A DNA stretch of 64,000 nt from Helichrysum umbraculigerum (lineage: Eukaryota > Streptophyta > Magnoliopsida > Asterales > Asteraceae), in assembly GCA_949592205.1 (NCBI GenBank), contig CATIUR010000005.1, positions 135,925,277-135,989,276 of the forward strand, in the 5' to 3' direction. Positions 10,689-20,596 of the stretch are shown piece after piece. Every line of letters starts with the position of its first letter. The first letter of the stretch is position 1. A model generated the notes under the pieces. It was not told where the DNA came from, searched no databases, and worked only from the letters and a program-made list of their open reading frames with translations. Both the position numbers and the translations under genes were made by a program.

Positions 10689-10982
10689 TTATACTAAAAT
10701 AGAATTATTGCAACACATACCCGTTCCGGTGTTATCAAGGTCAAGAATATCTCCAATCGTCATCTGAAAGGCTCTAGCTGTTGCCGGTGGAATATTCTTT
10801 CTTTTCAGGCCCGCTGATGATGACCCACTGACCACTCCTGACTTCTGCCTCAAAATCTCTGGACAACTTCCAATCCAATGACCTTCCTTGTGACAGTTCC
10901 AACAAACATGCCTCGGGTACTTACAATCATTTACATCATGACCAAACTCACCACACTTGACACATCTAGCTGAGGTGTACAC
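10689..10982 (-). pseudogene. gag: Element O gag, zinc-knuckle segment in shifted frame
   Basis: About 97 codons overlap the end of the upstream gag frame by 52 nt in another frame. They encode two CCHC knuckles, CVKCGEFGHDVNDC and CWNCHKEGHWIGSC, and then a short tail that stops without any protease or RT. The upstream frame ends in a partial Cys cluster (CYNCKSKHAGKC), so this segment is best read as the nucleocapsid end of the same gag after a one-base shift. A programmed frameshift within the 52-nt overlap is possible but less likely. Confidence 0.7.
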
Positions 10983-11965
10983 TTCCCAGCATGCTTAGAC
11001 TTACAATTATAACACCACTTGGATTTATTCATCGAACTATCACTGGTATTTTTCCCACTGTTCTGCTGTTGACTTTGCTTACCTTTTCCCGATGAATCAT
11101 TTTTGGACTGATGCGAAGATTTTTCTTTCTTTTCTATTACCTGAGCTCGGATGTCACCATCCACAGAACGAGCTAAATCAAAAGCTTGGGTGAGAGAACC
11201 CGCAAGTCTCACGGTCGTCCGATAGATAGGAGGTAACATTCCAACAAAATGATCAATTTGCGTCCGCTCATCCGGTACCCACTGATGCACAAATCTCAAC
11301 TTTTCCGAAAACAAAGAAATAAGATCATCCATCGACATACTATCCGTTAAATGCAAATCTAAGAACTCCTGTTGAATTCGCGTCATGTCAAATCCAGAAC
11401 AGTATTTCTTACAAATCTCATTGTAAAAATCAGACCATCTAATAGCAGCCCTCTGTTGAGGTGTGAAATGTGACGTAATAGAATCCCACCACCCCATTGC
11501 TGGACCCTTGAGGAGTTGCACCGCATAAGGAATCTTTTCCTCTTCCTTACAATGACAAACTTCAAATTTCCTTTCAACATCCCTCAACCAATCTAACGTG
11601 ACAGAGGGATTAGTGCTACCGGAGAAATCAGTTGTTCCACTAGATTTAAATGTCTTAAAAGAACAAGCTTTATGCGGTTGCTGAAATGGAGGAAACACTG
11701 GAATCTGATAACCCATAGACGCAAAAGAATAAAATGGCACCGTTGTATGAAAAGTACCATGAGGTTGCTGCGGATGAGAAAAAGATACTGATACTGGAAT
11801 CTGAGATGTCATCACCGTTGGAGGCACATTGCTATAAATAGGTGGCACAGACTGCTGAGATTGCTGAGAAGCTCTAGTTTGTTGGTCCAATAAAAAATGC
11901 TGTTCAATAGCCTTAAGTCTGACCAATTCACTTTCTAATTGCAACAGATAATCTGCCTGATTCAT
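10931..11965 (-). CDS. gag: Element O gag (capsid part)
   Basis: 344 codons from an ATG at 11965. The N-terminal 30 residues look like a short coiled coil (repeated L/E/L pattern). A Gln/Pro-rich linker follows, then a retrotransposon-type capsid domain at roughly residues 110-270 with the WLRDVERKF and LLKGPAMGWWDSI signatures. A Ser/Lys/Gln-rich basic tail (residues about 285-325) and the start of a Cys motif end the frame. It would form the virus-like particle shell of a Ty3/gypsy-type element. There is no pol gene downstream on the minus strand, and the whole interior is only about 1.75 kb. The frame is uninterrupted, unlike the gag of A. Confidence 0.85.
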   Translation of the reverse strand: MNQADYLLQLESELVRLKAIEQHFLLDQQTRASQQSQQSVPPIYSNVPPTVMTSQIPVSVSFSHPQQPHGTFHTTVPFYSFASMGYQIPVFPPFQQPHKACSFKTFKSSGTTDFSGSTNPSVTLDWLRDVERKFEVCHCKEEEKIPYAVQLLKGPAMGWWDSITSHFTPQQRAAIRWSDFYNEICKKYCSGFDMTRIQQEFLDLHLTDSMSMDDLISLFSEKLRFVHQWVPDERTQIDHFVGMLPPIYRTTVRLAGSLTQAFDLARSVDGDIRAQVIEKKEKSSHQSKNDSSGKGKQSQQQNSGKNTSDSSMNKSKWCYNCKSKHAGKCTPQLDVSSVVSLVMM

Positions 11966-12244
11966 ATCCCCTGCTAAAAATGAATTACCAAACTAATCTC
12001 GCCTTTCACTCTGATTTTCTGGAGGAGAAATACCGGTTCCAGAGACATTATTAAGAGTAGTCGTCAGGTGTCCATCTTCAGCCATACCTGTCTCAAAATA
12101 GCATTTCACAACTTGTTATACATTAGTATATAACATACTAACCTATTCTCACTTAGTTCTTAATCCCACACCCATGAATGTTTGACTAACGCCACATAAA
12201 TTTGGGATTGAACACAAACTCATGCTCAAATCACCCAAAACTAT

Positions 12245-12256
12245 GCTCTGATACCA
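12245..12256 (-). other. Primer binding site of element O
   Basis: On the minus strand TGGTATCAGAGC lies three bases beyond the LTR end (..gggtcttaca). It is an exact match to the plant initiator-Met primer site. Confidence 0.9.
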
Positions 12257-13801
12257 ACTTGTAAGACCCTCAAAACTTTTACATTTTATAATACACCATG
12301 TGTTACTTTTCAATATATAAACATATATATATTTCATTAGGTCAGAAGCGTATGTCCCCAAAATATTCACATAAATACATACCGTATTTACATGCATCAA
12401 AATTTCCTAGTGTTTACAAAAGACATTACTTTAAGAGTTTAGTTACAAGCCATCTATTTAAAACATTTAATTACATGTCAAATATACTAAAACCGGGCGT
12501 GACTTAGTTTCCAAAACATATTTCCAAAAGTGTCAAATATAAACATCAGAGTTAGCCAAGTAGTCAAACTTCCATTCCCAAAATCGCCAACTTGCCCGTT
12601 TCTAATAACAAAAACCTGCAAAAATTGAAATATGGAGGGATTATAACAATCATAATAAGATCAGATTATAACAATATGGCACATTTACAATATATAAACA
12701 ACAATTAGGTTTATCCTAAAAACTATTATTATAATTCACTTAAAGTTATCATAATAATCATATTAACTTTACTAAACCATAACACAACAATTTAATAGCT
12801 ATATTTATCAAGTATATCATCTATGATCATATAAAATCATAAGCTAAACCAATTATGCAAATAAATAACAAAACAGAAACTGGATGATGCTGTTGCTGTT
12901 GGATACCCGCTGGGTAGGGGGCATTCCCGTCGTGGATCCACCCCCACCTACGGCTCCCTGTTTATGTTTTGCATAACCGAACCAAAAACTCATGTATTCA
13001 ACCAACAAAAGCAATACACGAATTTACTCAAGTTCTATCATATTATAACAAGTATAATCATGTAATAACAACAAACAATTATTATCAATTATTAATTCCA
13101 TCATGCATCTTTAATCTAACCTAATTTATAACCAAGTTCTTAGGTTTTTAACTAGAACATGAAGAACACCAATTACTTGCATAATCTTATGATACAATCA
13201 CCTAATATCAACATATAATTCATAGAAATCAAATATATTAACAATATTCTTACAAAATTCATAACCTTATCTATTATCATCTTTAAATCAAACTATAGTA
13301 AAAAGGACTCAAGAACACTTACAATAAAGATGAAGAACAAGCTTAAGATGATGAAATGATGTGTGGAATTAGAATTCACAGCCTTGATTTCTTTATAGAT
13401 GAAGTCTCCCTTTTTATTTCTTTAAGTTTCTTTTGATTTAGTGGTGTAAATGAAAGAAAGAGATTGAGTTTGGTATATGCTTGAGTCAAAAAGTAATTGG
13501 TGAGGTGTATAATAGGTGTCGACATATCCATTAATTCCAGTATGAGTTATCATATTTTTATACCACTCTTTACCCTATTGTCTGAAACCTAAAACCATTT
13601 TACGCAAATAGTACTTTTATTACACTATCAGCTTCAACAAATTAAAAGAAAATTTATTTTAATTATCGAAATAAGTCATTTAATCTTTTTGACATATTAT
13701 TTTCAAATACTAATAAGAATTATATTATTTTCTACACAATAAATGATTTAAATCTAATTTAAAATACCTATAACTTTTAGGCCCTAAAAGAGGATGTTAC
13801 A
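12257..13801 (-). repeat. Element O right LTR (5' LTR in its own orientation)
   Basis: The LTR proper is 12260-13801, bounded by TGTAAGACCC and GGATGTTACA on the plus strand. It is the intact counterpart of 1-783 plus 10037-10512 and so serves as the empty site for element A. The following ctttg (13802-13806) is the expected right target duplication; its partner lies outside the window. The region is AT-rich and non-coding. Confidence 0.9.
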
Positions 13802-15697
13802 CTTTGTTTGGATGCGATGACTACACACCTGATGCGCTCCGAGAGGTCGGTTGCGATTTGACTCGCGTCGTTGCGGGCCTTCCTCCTGGCGCGGCGATCA
13901 GTGGGTTTTAAAATTTATGTTTTGCTGGGCCTAAGTATACTTAAAACTATGGGGGTACAGTAGTAAGTATGACCTAGGGTCGTTCTTCAAACTAGAACGG
14001 GCATAGGATCTAGGTCTTTTGATTATCCTTCGTAATTTAGCTAGTTTTATCAAGAGTTTGATAGGGTTTTTTGTTACTTTTCTGTTCTTAACTAACAAAT
14101 TTTAAACAACTAAATCTAACTGTAGGGGATGTGAGGTGGCTACGAGAACTACAGATTAACGCGAGTGCTTGCTATGACCATCTTTATGCTATTTTAGGGG
14201 TAGTTATTTTAGTTAAGGCACTAGTTATGATGACGGAGTCAGGACTTAACAGACGTACTTGGAACAATCAATGACATCAAAGTAATCTACCTACAGCCTT
14301 TCTTTAGCTCCCACGTATTTGTATTCAACGCTCATACCAGTATTCAGCTGTTTTACGGTATTTCCGTTACAACATTAAAAGGTCCTTGTTATCTATCCTG
14401 AGTTATATATCCTAATGAGCCATAACTACTAGCCTATTATCTATCTAACGTAGAGTTGTCTGCAATCAGATAAATAACATGTCACGAAGATAGTAACTAT
14501 GGAATGAAAACTACACCGAAAGTTCTCCCAAATGCAGCAACCAATTTAACCAACAACCATCCTCGAGTCTTGTTCCCCAATCTCGGACATCCGAGATATC
14601 CGAATCATGGCATGAATTGTTGAATAAACAAAAACATGAACAGGGGTTTCCCACCTGAACAAGTTGGGATGATCTGGTCTAACGGTTGATTAAATTGTTC
14701 ATCATTATTTTATATAAATCATCATAACTATTCTACGCATGTTAAACTGGTGTATGCAATCAATTTATATTCGAAAACCTAATCATATATCCAACAGCAC
14801 AGGTGATACTAGCATGCAAACCCTAAAGCAACAATCAAACAAGAACATGCAGCAGAGCAGCATACAAGGATCAGTTTATACATGCAGAGTTACTGGATAA
14901 TTGGTTAAGTCACAAATATTCTGAAAGTTCTCTCTAAAATATTTATTGTATGAAATGAGTCTAACCTATCTCTAATCCTACGCTCCGTGTCTCCCTCCGG
15001 TGTATTTCAACCAGGAGAACACCAGCCATGTCGAGTTCAATGATCATCAGACACAGAATAATAACCGGCGTACCACCAGTTACGTACCCGCAGAAAGTTA
15101 CAAACCACAGCATAAGTTGGATAGATAAACATTGGAGACTCAATTCATAGATTCAAATATATATTAACAGCATACGGACAGAGTAACGGCGTGTTTACAA
15201 TTGGAATCATTATTTCCACAACGGATTGTGCCCACGACTTTCATAGCTTCCACGTTCCGTACTACACACATTCGTGATGGTTCCGGCGCTATACAAATGA
15301 AAGCCGTATAACGTTACATCCGTTGTTTCATAATATCCCAATTGCATATTAAACTATAACTACCCTAGCATAACGACTATCATAGCAAACACAGATTTGT
15401 TTAGCTAAGCACGGCAATAATTCTAGCAAGCAATTCTAAATAATTATGACAGCAGCACAACATATTTAAAATAACAAGATAGAGATTATAATAAAACCTG
15501 ACAAAGCGTGATTACAAATCTTGCGTAATCGCAGTCTCGGAGCACCTCCGTTACAACCAAGCTAGAAGCTAATCTACTAGCTTAATTATTCTAACCTAAT
15601 CTAATTATTTCTAGAGAGAGAGTAGAGAGAGAAAGTGAAGTTGAATGATGAATGAATGATGAAGTGTTTTAATGATGATAATGAGGTGAAATGATCC

Positions 15698-15709
15698 CAT
15701 ATATATAGT
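15698..15709 (-). promoter_or_regulatory. Candidate TATA box in LTR E
   Basis: On the minus strand TATATATATGGG, followed by a C/T/A-rich stretch. The corresponding sequence in the 5' LTR is at about 26083-26096. It lies just downstream of the CCGTAT palindrome cluster in the sense direction. Confidence 0.4.
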
Positions 15710-15884
15710 AGTTGCTCAGCCGTATCGTCCAGCCGTATTTGCACCTTCAAATGTCCAGCCGTATAGCACAACCGTATCAAAATCGCATCTTGTACGGGGT
15801 AGGAGGACGATACGTGGGGACCTCCCGTATTTCGGGTGGAAATTACACGATACGGGCGAACACGGGCTGAATACGGGAGAACGA

Positions 15885-16015
15885 GGCCGTATACGGGTGG
15901 ACAGAGGCCGTATACGGCTGGAACATGGCCGTATATGGGCATGCCAGGCCGTATACGGCTTGTGCATGGCCGTATACAGTTGTGTTCAGCCGTATACGGC
16001 TTGTGCTCCCCCGTA
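15885..16015. repeat. Palindrome cluster GCCGTATACGGC in LTR of E
   Basis: Several copies of the perfect palindrome GCCGTATACGGC or one-base variants, about 25-30 bp apart, separated by unrelated words such as tggaacatg and ttgtgcatg. Weaker CCGTAT half-sites extend back to 15720. The same cluster occurs at about 26270-26395 in the other LTR, where some copies are degraded (ccatatatga). Confidence 0.85.
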
Positions 16016-16379
16016 TCTCGGTCTTCGGTTGCCTTGATTCTTCGTTCGGGCGTAACTTTTGACTCGGGTGTCCGTTTTCAGCGTTCTTTATATCCACGCG
16101 ATCGTCTTTTCCTAACGAAGAAAATGACATAAGTTAGAGGTCATAATTCTTAGTGTAGCTCAAAAAGTGCTTAAAAGCGTGAACAAGAATGCTTATGATC
16201 GTATTCGTTACATTTATCGTGTTTTCCGACCATTTTAGATTATTTTTGAAATGTTATCTATATTTTAGCCCAAGTGATGAGTTTTAATGATAAAGCATTG
16301 ATTTTGGAAATATTCATCATGATTTGGGCTAAAAATGTGCGATAATGACATAGAAAAACTTGACTTTTGCGTGTCATCA

Positions 16380-16424
16380 AATATCCCACACTTAGACTTT
16401 TGCTTGTCCTCAAGCAAACTTCAA
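16380..16424 (-). other. Polypurine tract and conserved 3' box of element E
   Basis: Minus-strand reading: gcttgaggacaagcaaaag, then tctaagtgtgggatatt directly before the LTR (TGATGACACG). Athila/Tat elements typically carry this GAGGACAAGCAAAAG plus AGTGTGGG pair. Similar cccacactta blocks at about 18013, 18066 and 18130 look like extra copies of the tract. Confidence 0.8.
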
Positions 16425-18415
16425 CTTTACCACTGCATTTTCCTATTAAGATTTTGTATTAAAGCCACAAAGAAGAAGTCATAGAGAATGAAAACAAGTA
16501 TTACGCTAGTTGGATAAAGAAGAGATGTTCACATGAAGTATCCAAAGATTTTTAAGATGGTTCACTTAGGCAAACTTTCAATTCGCGGGATGTGGAATAT
16601 ACACGACTGGGCGATCTCACTGGTGGTCACTCAATTCACTCAAGTGTATCGGGTTTCCTATTATCCTAAGCCAAATGAAAAATCGCTCAAATACCAGTCG
16701 TGCAGCATTCGTCGTCATAGGCTTGCCCAAGAATCATATCTCCATCACTTAGACGGGGACGGTACTAATTATCCCAGGAGATTCAAGTGGGTTTTAATGT
16801 ATGGTGAGGGTTTAAAGGGGTATGGATAATGAAAAAGGGTTAAAGGTTTCACTTATCTCGGGACTTTTTAAAACTTATGAAATATTCTACTTAGACACAC
16901 TTTTTAATGAAAACGGAAACGGATAAAAGGGAAGAAGGTAGCTATTTTGTCTTCTACCTTTTTGAAAACACACGAAGATTTTATGCTTTTGAAGAATCGG
17001 AGTTTTCGAGAGATATAAGCACTTAGCTTTATTCTATTTTTGGTTTAGAATTTCTTGGCCAGGGATCTTCTAAGGATTTTTTTCTTTTATTTTTTTTCTT
17101 TTTGCCCCTGCAGACATCCTTTCTTTCTTTCATTTTTTTGCTTTTCTAGCCCTTTTTTTCACTTTTGAGTTATACTTGGTGTCAATTTTTCACACCATAA
17201 GGCTCTCGATTTCTCTTAAATATTGATCATGTAAACGCACACGAGTAGCTTTAAGTAAACACAATATATGTGACTTTGGGGTAGAAACAAAAAGCATACC
17301 TAATTAGCATTTTCCAAAAAAAAATTAAAAACTCTAAGATAAGCTTTGGATAGGTATGGGGATGAGTGCGTTTGAAATATGGGTTGAAAGAAATGAAAAG
17401 GCTAAGGCTCAACAGGGTTTTCTAGGCGGATCATCAACACTGAAAATGAGTGTTGGAAGGGTTTTGGGTTTGAAAGAGATATGTTGAAATGGGGTTTTAA
17501 TCCTAGGGAATGTCAAGGTCCTCTAATTGTACATATGTCACGTATGACACCCGTCAATGTGATCTCGACACGCATACCCGGGGAAAGTTCTAATTCAGAA
17601 ATGCATGCACCGGTCACACACAACAAACGAACAGTGAAGCATTTAAAATGAATGCTTATAAGGCTCAAAATTCCTCACCGCAAAAAATAGGTTATATGTG
17701 TCCAGTCGTGCGATGCCCCTCTTAGATCCTCATCTTAAATTGTTTGGAATCTGACATGATTCGACCTCTTTTTACCAACTTTTGAATACTTGTAAAAAAA
17801 TTTGTACTCTTTCTTATATAAGAACTTTTGGCCAACTGAATGAGTGACAATTTCACTGTCGAAGTTTTAACCAAATTTTCTTACATTGCGACTCAAAAAA
17901 AAGGTTTAAAATTTTTGAAAATTTTGGCAAAAATAAGGATTGAAAATCTTTTTGAGGACATGCGTTTCAAATCATCATTACGGACATTTAGACGAGAGAT
18001 ATACTGCTATCCCACACTTAAAAATAAACATTGTCCCCAATGTTTCCACACTAAGTAGGGAGAATCCCACACTTAGGGTTTTGTCTTTAGGAAAAATGTG
18101 AATTTAAAAGTTTTAAGTACGGAGGATCCCACACTTAGAGATTTAAGTGGGCATAAGCATATCTAAGTTACGCAGAAACTAGAAAAGTTTAGGAGAGGTA
18201 CTTCCCTACGGTTAGTGAGCACTGGAATCAGGACCTAATTCGTGAAGGAGTGGTGCTAGTGATCTGCTGGATTTGTGGACCAGACTCTGTTTAAAGCTCA
18301 TCCATTCCTTACGAAGCTAAGTTCTGCAACACCATAAACATAGTCACAATCACCAGTTCAACATTTCAACATCATAAAAGTCTAAAATAAATAAAACATA
18401 AAGCGATAAAATAAA
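16425..18415 (-). other. Element E 3' non-coding region
   Basis: About 2 kb between the 3' box and the small unknown ORF. I see no domain or sizeable frame on the sense strand. It contains T-rich runs (17085-17160) and two or three PPT-like cccacactta blocks near 18010-18140. Confidence 0.7.
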
Positions 18416-18919
18416 CTAAAGGTCGTCTAGCAAATCATCCATGTCTGGGTCAAATGCTGCAAGCGCGTCACAATCTGGAACAGAAGTAGGTGACGTTGCA
18501 ACAGTGGAACCAGGCATCATGGGTGCAACAGGGAGATCAGAGGATATCTCATCATCAACAGGAAGAGTGGGCTCTGTAGTAGGTGCAGCTGGGAAAAATG
18601 ACCATGGTGGAAGAGGTGGTCTGGGACCCTGACCAAGTCTGAAGGACTGGTCTGGAAGTCTCGGGAGTCGAACCCTCTCCCTGATGTCAGAGTGAGAGTC
18701 ATGCTGGATGGAGAGTTCTCGGAGAATTGCCCAAGTGGCAGGTGGGTCAGCAGTGGTAATCCCATAGTCGAACACTGGGGCAGATACTAGAGTGGTCGTC
18801 ATATCTGTAGCACGCTCCTCTGAAACAATGGTCAGCTTCTTCTTTCCTCTGCGGTGTCTCTTCTTTTTCTGTTGTTGAGTCTGAGCAGTGTGTCCTGAGG
18901 TCTCAGCTGAAGCGTCCAT
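18416..18919 (-). CDS. Unknown ORF of element E in the env-like position
   Basis: 167 codons from ATG at 18919, downstream of integrase, where Athila elements often carry a third (env-like) gene. I do not recognise it. Residues about 18-30 are strongly basic (KKKRHRRGKKK), resembling a nuclear-localisation or nucleic-acid-binding stretch. The middle is Pro-rich and the C-terminus is acidic (DPDMDDLLDDL). No signal peptide or membrane segment is evident, so an envelope function is not supported. Unlike pol of the same copy, the frame is uninterrupted, though it is short enough for that to be chance. Confidence 0.5.
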   Translation of the reverse strand: MDASAETSGHTAQTQQQKKKRHRRGKKKLTIVSEERATDMTTTLVSAPVFDYGITTADPPATWAILRELSIQHDSHSDIRERVRLPRLPDQSFRLGQGPRPPLPPWSFFPAAPTTEPTLPVDDEISSDLPVAPMMPGSTVATSPTSVPDCDALAAFDPDMDDLLDDL

Positions 18920-19191
18920 CCTGAAATATAAAGAAAACAGGTAATGCTATAGTTTATAAGTTTATACAAATGCAACAGAGTCAGATGACTTTTGTGAAAA
19001 GGTTTTTATTTTAAAAGTTTTAAATCATCTGAACGTTTGCATTTGCATAAGTCAAATAAAACTTATCTTCAATGTAAATGTAAGAGTGCGGTGCTGTCGG
19101 GTATCTAGCTTATCCTGCATTTATTAGTTCAGGGATGATAATACTAAGCAAAAATAAACTGAGAAATGAAAAATTATTCTAAGATAAGCAA

Positions 19192-19207
19192 TGGGGTGCC
19201 TCCCAAG
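19192..19207 (-). other. Post-pol conserved box of Athila/Tat elements
   Basis: On the minus strand CTTGGGAGGCACCCCA, about 50 bp after the end of the integrase frame. Similar TTGGGAGGCAACCCA blocks are usual after pol in Athila/Tat elements. The function is unknown to me. Confidence 0.6.
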
Positions 19208-19258
19208 AGCGCTTGTTTAACGAGTCATTAGCTTGACTCTTTTACCAACTTTATTGGC

Positions 19259-20011
19259 TCAAGGTGGTTCAAAGATGTAGACTTCCTCCTTGGAAGGAAA
19301 GTCTTCAATGTAATGTTTTAAGCGGTGGCCATTGACTTTAAAATTACCATCTGGTGCCTCTAGCTCGACTGCTCCGAAGGTAAAGACTTTTGATATCACG
19401 AATGGTCCGTTCCACCTCGATCTGAATTTGCCTGAGAATTTTCTGAAGCGCGAATTGAAGAGAAGAACTTTACCTCCAGGTTTGAACTTAGAATACTTAA
19501 GTTTAGCATCGTGAATAGTCTTTGTTCACTCCTTGAAATGTAAAGAACAATCATAGGCTTGGTCTCTCAATTCGGCTAGTTCGTTCAGCTGCATCTTGCG
19601 ATGTAATCCTGTTGTGGAAGGGTCTAGATTGCAATCTCTCAGCGCCCAGTAAGCCTTGTATTCCAACTCTATCGACAGATGACACGCTTTCCCATAGACT
19701 AGTCTGTAAGGCGTGGTCCCTAATGGTGTCTTATATGCAGTTCTGAACGCCCACAGAGCATCGTCTAACTTATCGGCCCATCTTTCCCTATGATTCATCA
19801 CTGTTCGTTCTAAGATCCTTTTGAGCGCTCTGTTCGTCACTTTGGCTTGCCCATTCATCTGCGGGTGATAATCCGTAGAGGTTTTATGGGTGACACCATA
19901 ATATTGTAATGTCCTCATAAACTGAGCATTACAGAAGTGCATGCCCCAATCACTGATGATCGCCTTTGGAGTTCCGAAACGAGAAAAGAGTTGCTTGAGG
20001 AACTTGGTCAC
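19259..20011 (-). pseudogene. pol: Element E integrase, C-terminal half
   Basis: This frame includes the second catalytic Asp block (SDWGMHF), the region of the third catalytic residue (HPQMNGQAKVTNR) and, after one in-frame TGA (19526-19528), the C-terminal module with WNGPFVISKVF, ending at 19259. Integrase joins cDNA ends to target DNA using a D,D-35-E triad. Here the expected Glu in GQAE is Lys (codon 19841-19843), which would abolish catalysis. Upstream, the frame is cut off from the first half by a TAA at 20039-20041 and a frameshift near 20115. Confidence 0.9.
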
Positions 20012-20073
20012 TACTCGTGAGTCATTTGTAGGAAATGCTTATGCCTCTACCCATCTAGAGACATAGTCGACAG

Positions 20074-20412
20074 CTACCAGAATGTATTCTTTTCCGAAGG
20101 ATTTTGGGAATGGTCCATGAAATCCAACCCCCATATATCAAATATCTCGCAAGCTTGGATGTTAGTAAGTGGCATTTCACTCCTCCGTGAGATACTTCCA
20201 AACCTTTGGCAAGCATCACAACGTTTTACCAAGTCGTGATCGTCTCTGAATATGGTCGGCCAATAGAAGCCAGAATCGTATACCTTCCTTGCGGTCATGT
20301 TTTCTCCATGATGTCCTCCAGTTGGTCCGTGATGACTCCGGTGGAGAATGTTCCTTGCTTCCCTCTCATCAACGCATCTTCTTATGATTTGGTCCGGACA
20401 TACTTTGAACAA
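20074..20412 (-). pseudogene. pol: Element E integrase, N-terminal half
   Basis: 112 codons hold the HHCC zinc-binding domain (H..HH..C-x2-C, ending CDACQRFG) and the first catalytic Asp block (DIWGLDFM). After that the frame is lost to an apparent one-base deletion near 20115 and ends at 20074. It is separated from the RT-RNase H frame by a stop (20597) and a frameshift in a seven-base T run at 20435-20441 (A run on the coding strand). Confidence 0.9.
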
Positions 20413-20596
20413 GTATGGATCGTCACAATAATAGTTTTTTTACGTCTCTGAAGAATTTGCGTTTTCTAGAGGTAGGCATTCCTTTTGGCACAATTCCACC
20501 AACCAGATAATTAGTGTAGTCTGCGTACCAAGGGTCATAGTTGAATTGTGATCCCTTCTGGTGGTCTCCGACATTCATGAGTTGTTCTTCAGGAAA

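Larger units (their letters stand above)
13830..16379 (-). repeat. Element E 3' LTR
   Basis: Starts tgatgcgctccg and ends gcgtgtcatca. It is highly similar to 24217-26766 with scattered single-base changes. It contains a cluster of CCGTATACGG palindromes (15890-16010) and a minus-strand TATA candidate at 15698-15709. ORFs crossing the palindromes are artefacts. Confidence 0.93.

Noticed and set aside
15601..16132. Overlapping ORFs of about 100 codons on both strands in LTR E (and the same at 25987-26518)
   Set aside because: They read through the CCGTATACGG palindromes, occur in all frames, and lie in non-coding LTR.
18441..18632. Plus-strand Ser/Gly-rich ORF
   Set aside because: Antisense shadow of the minus-strand ORF at 18416-18919.
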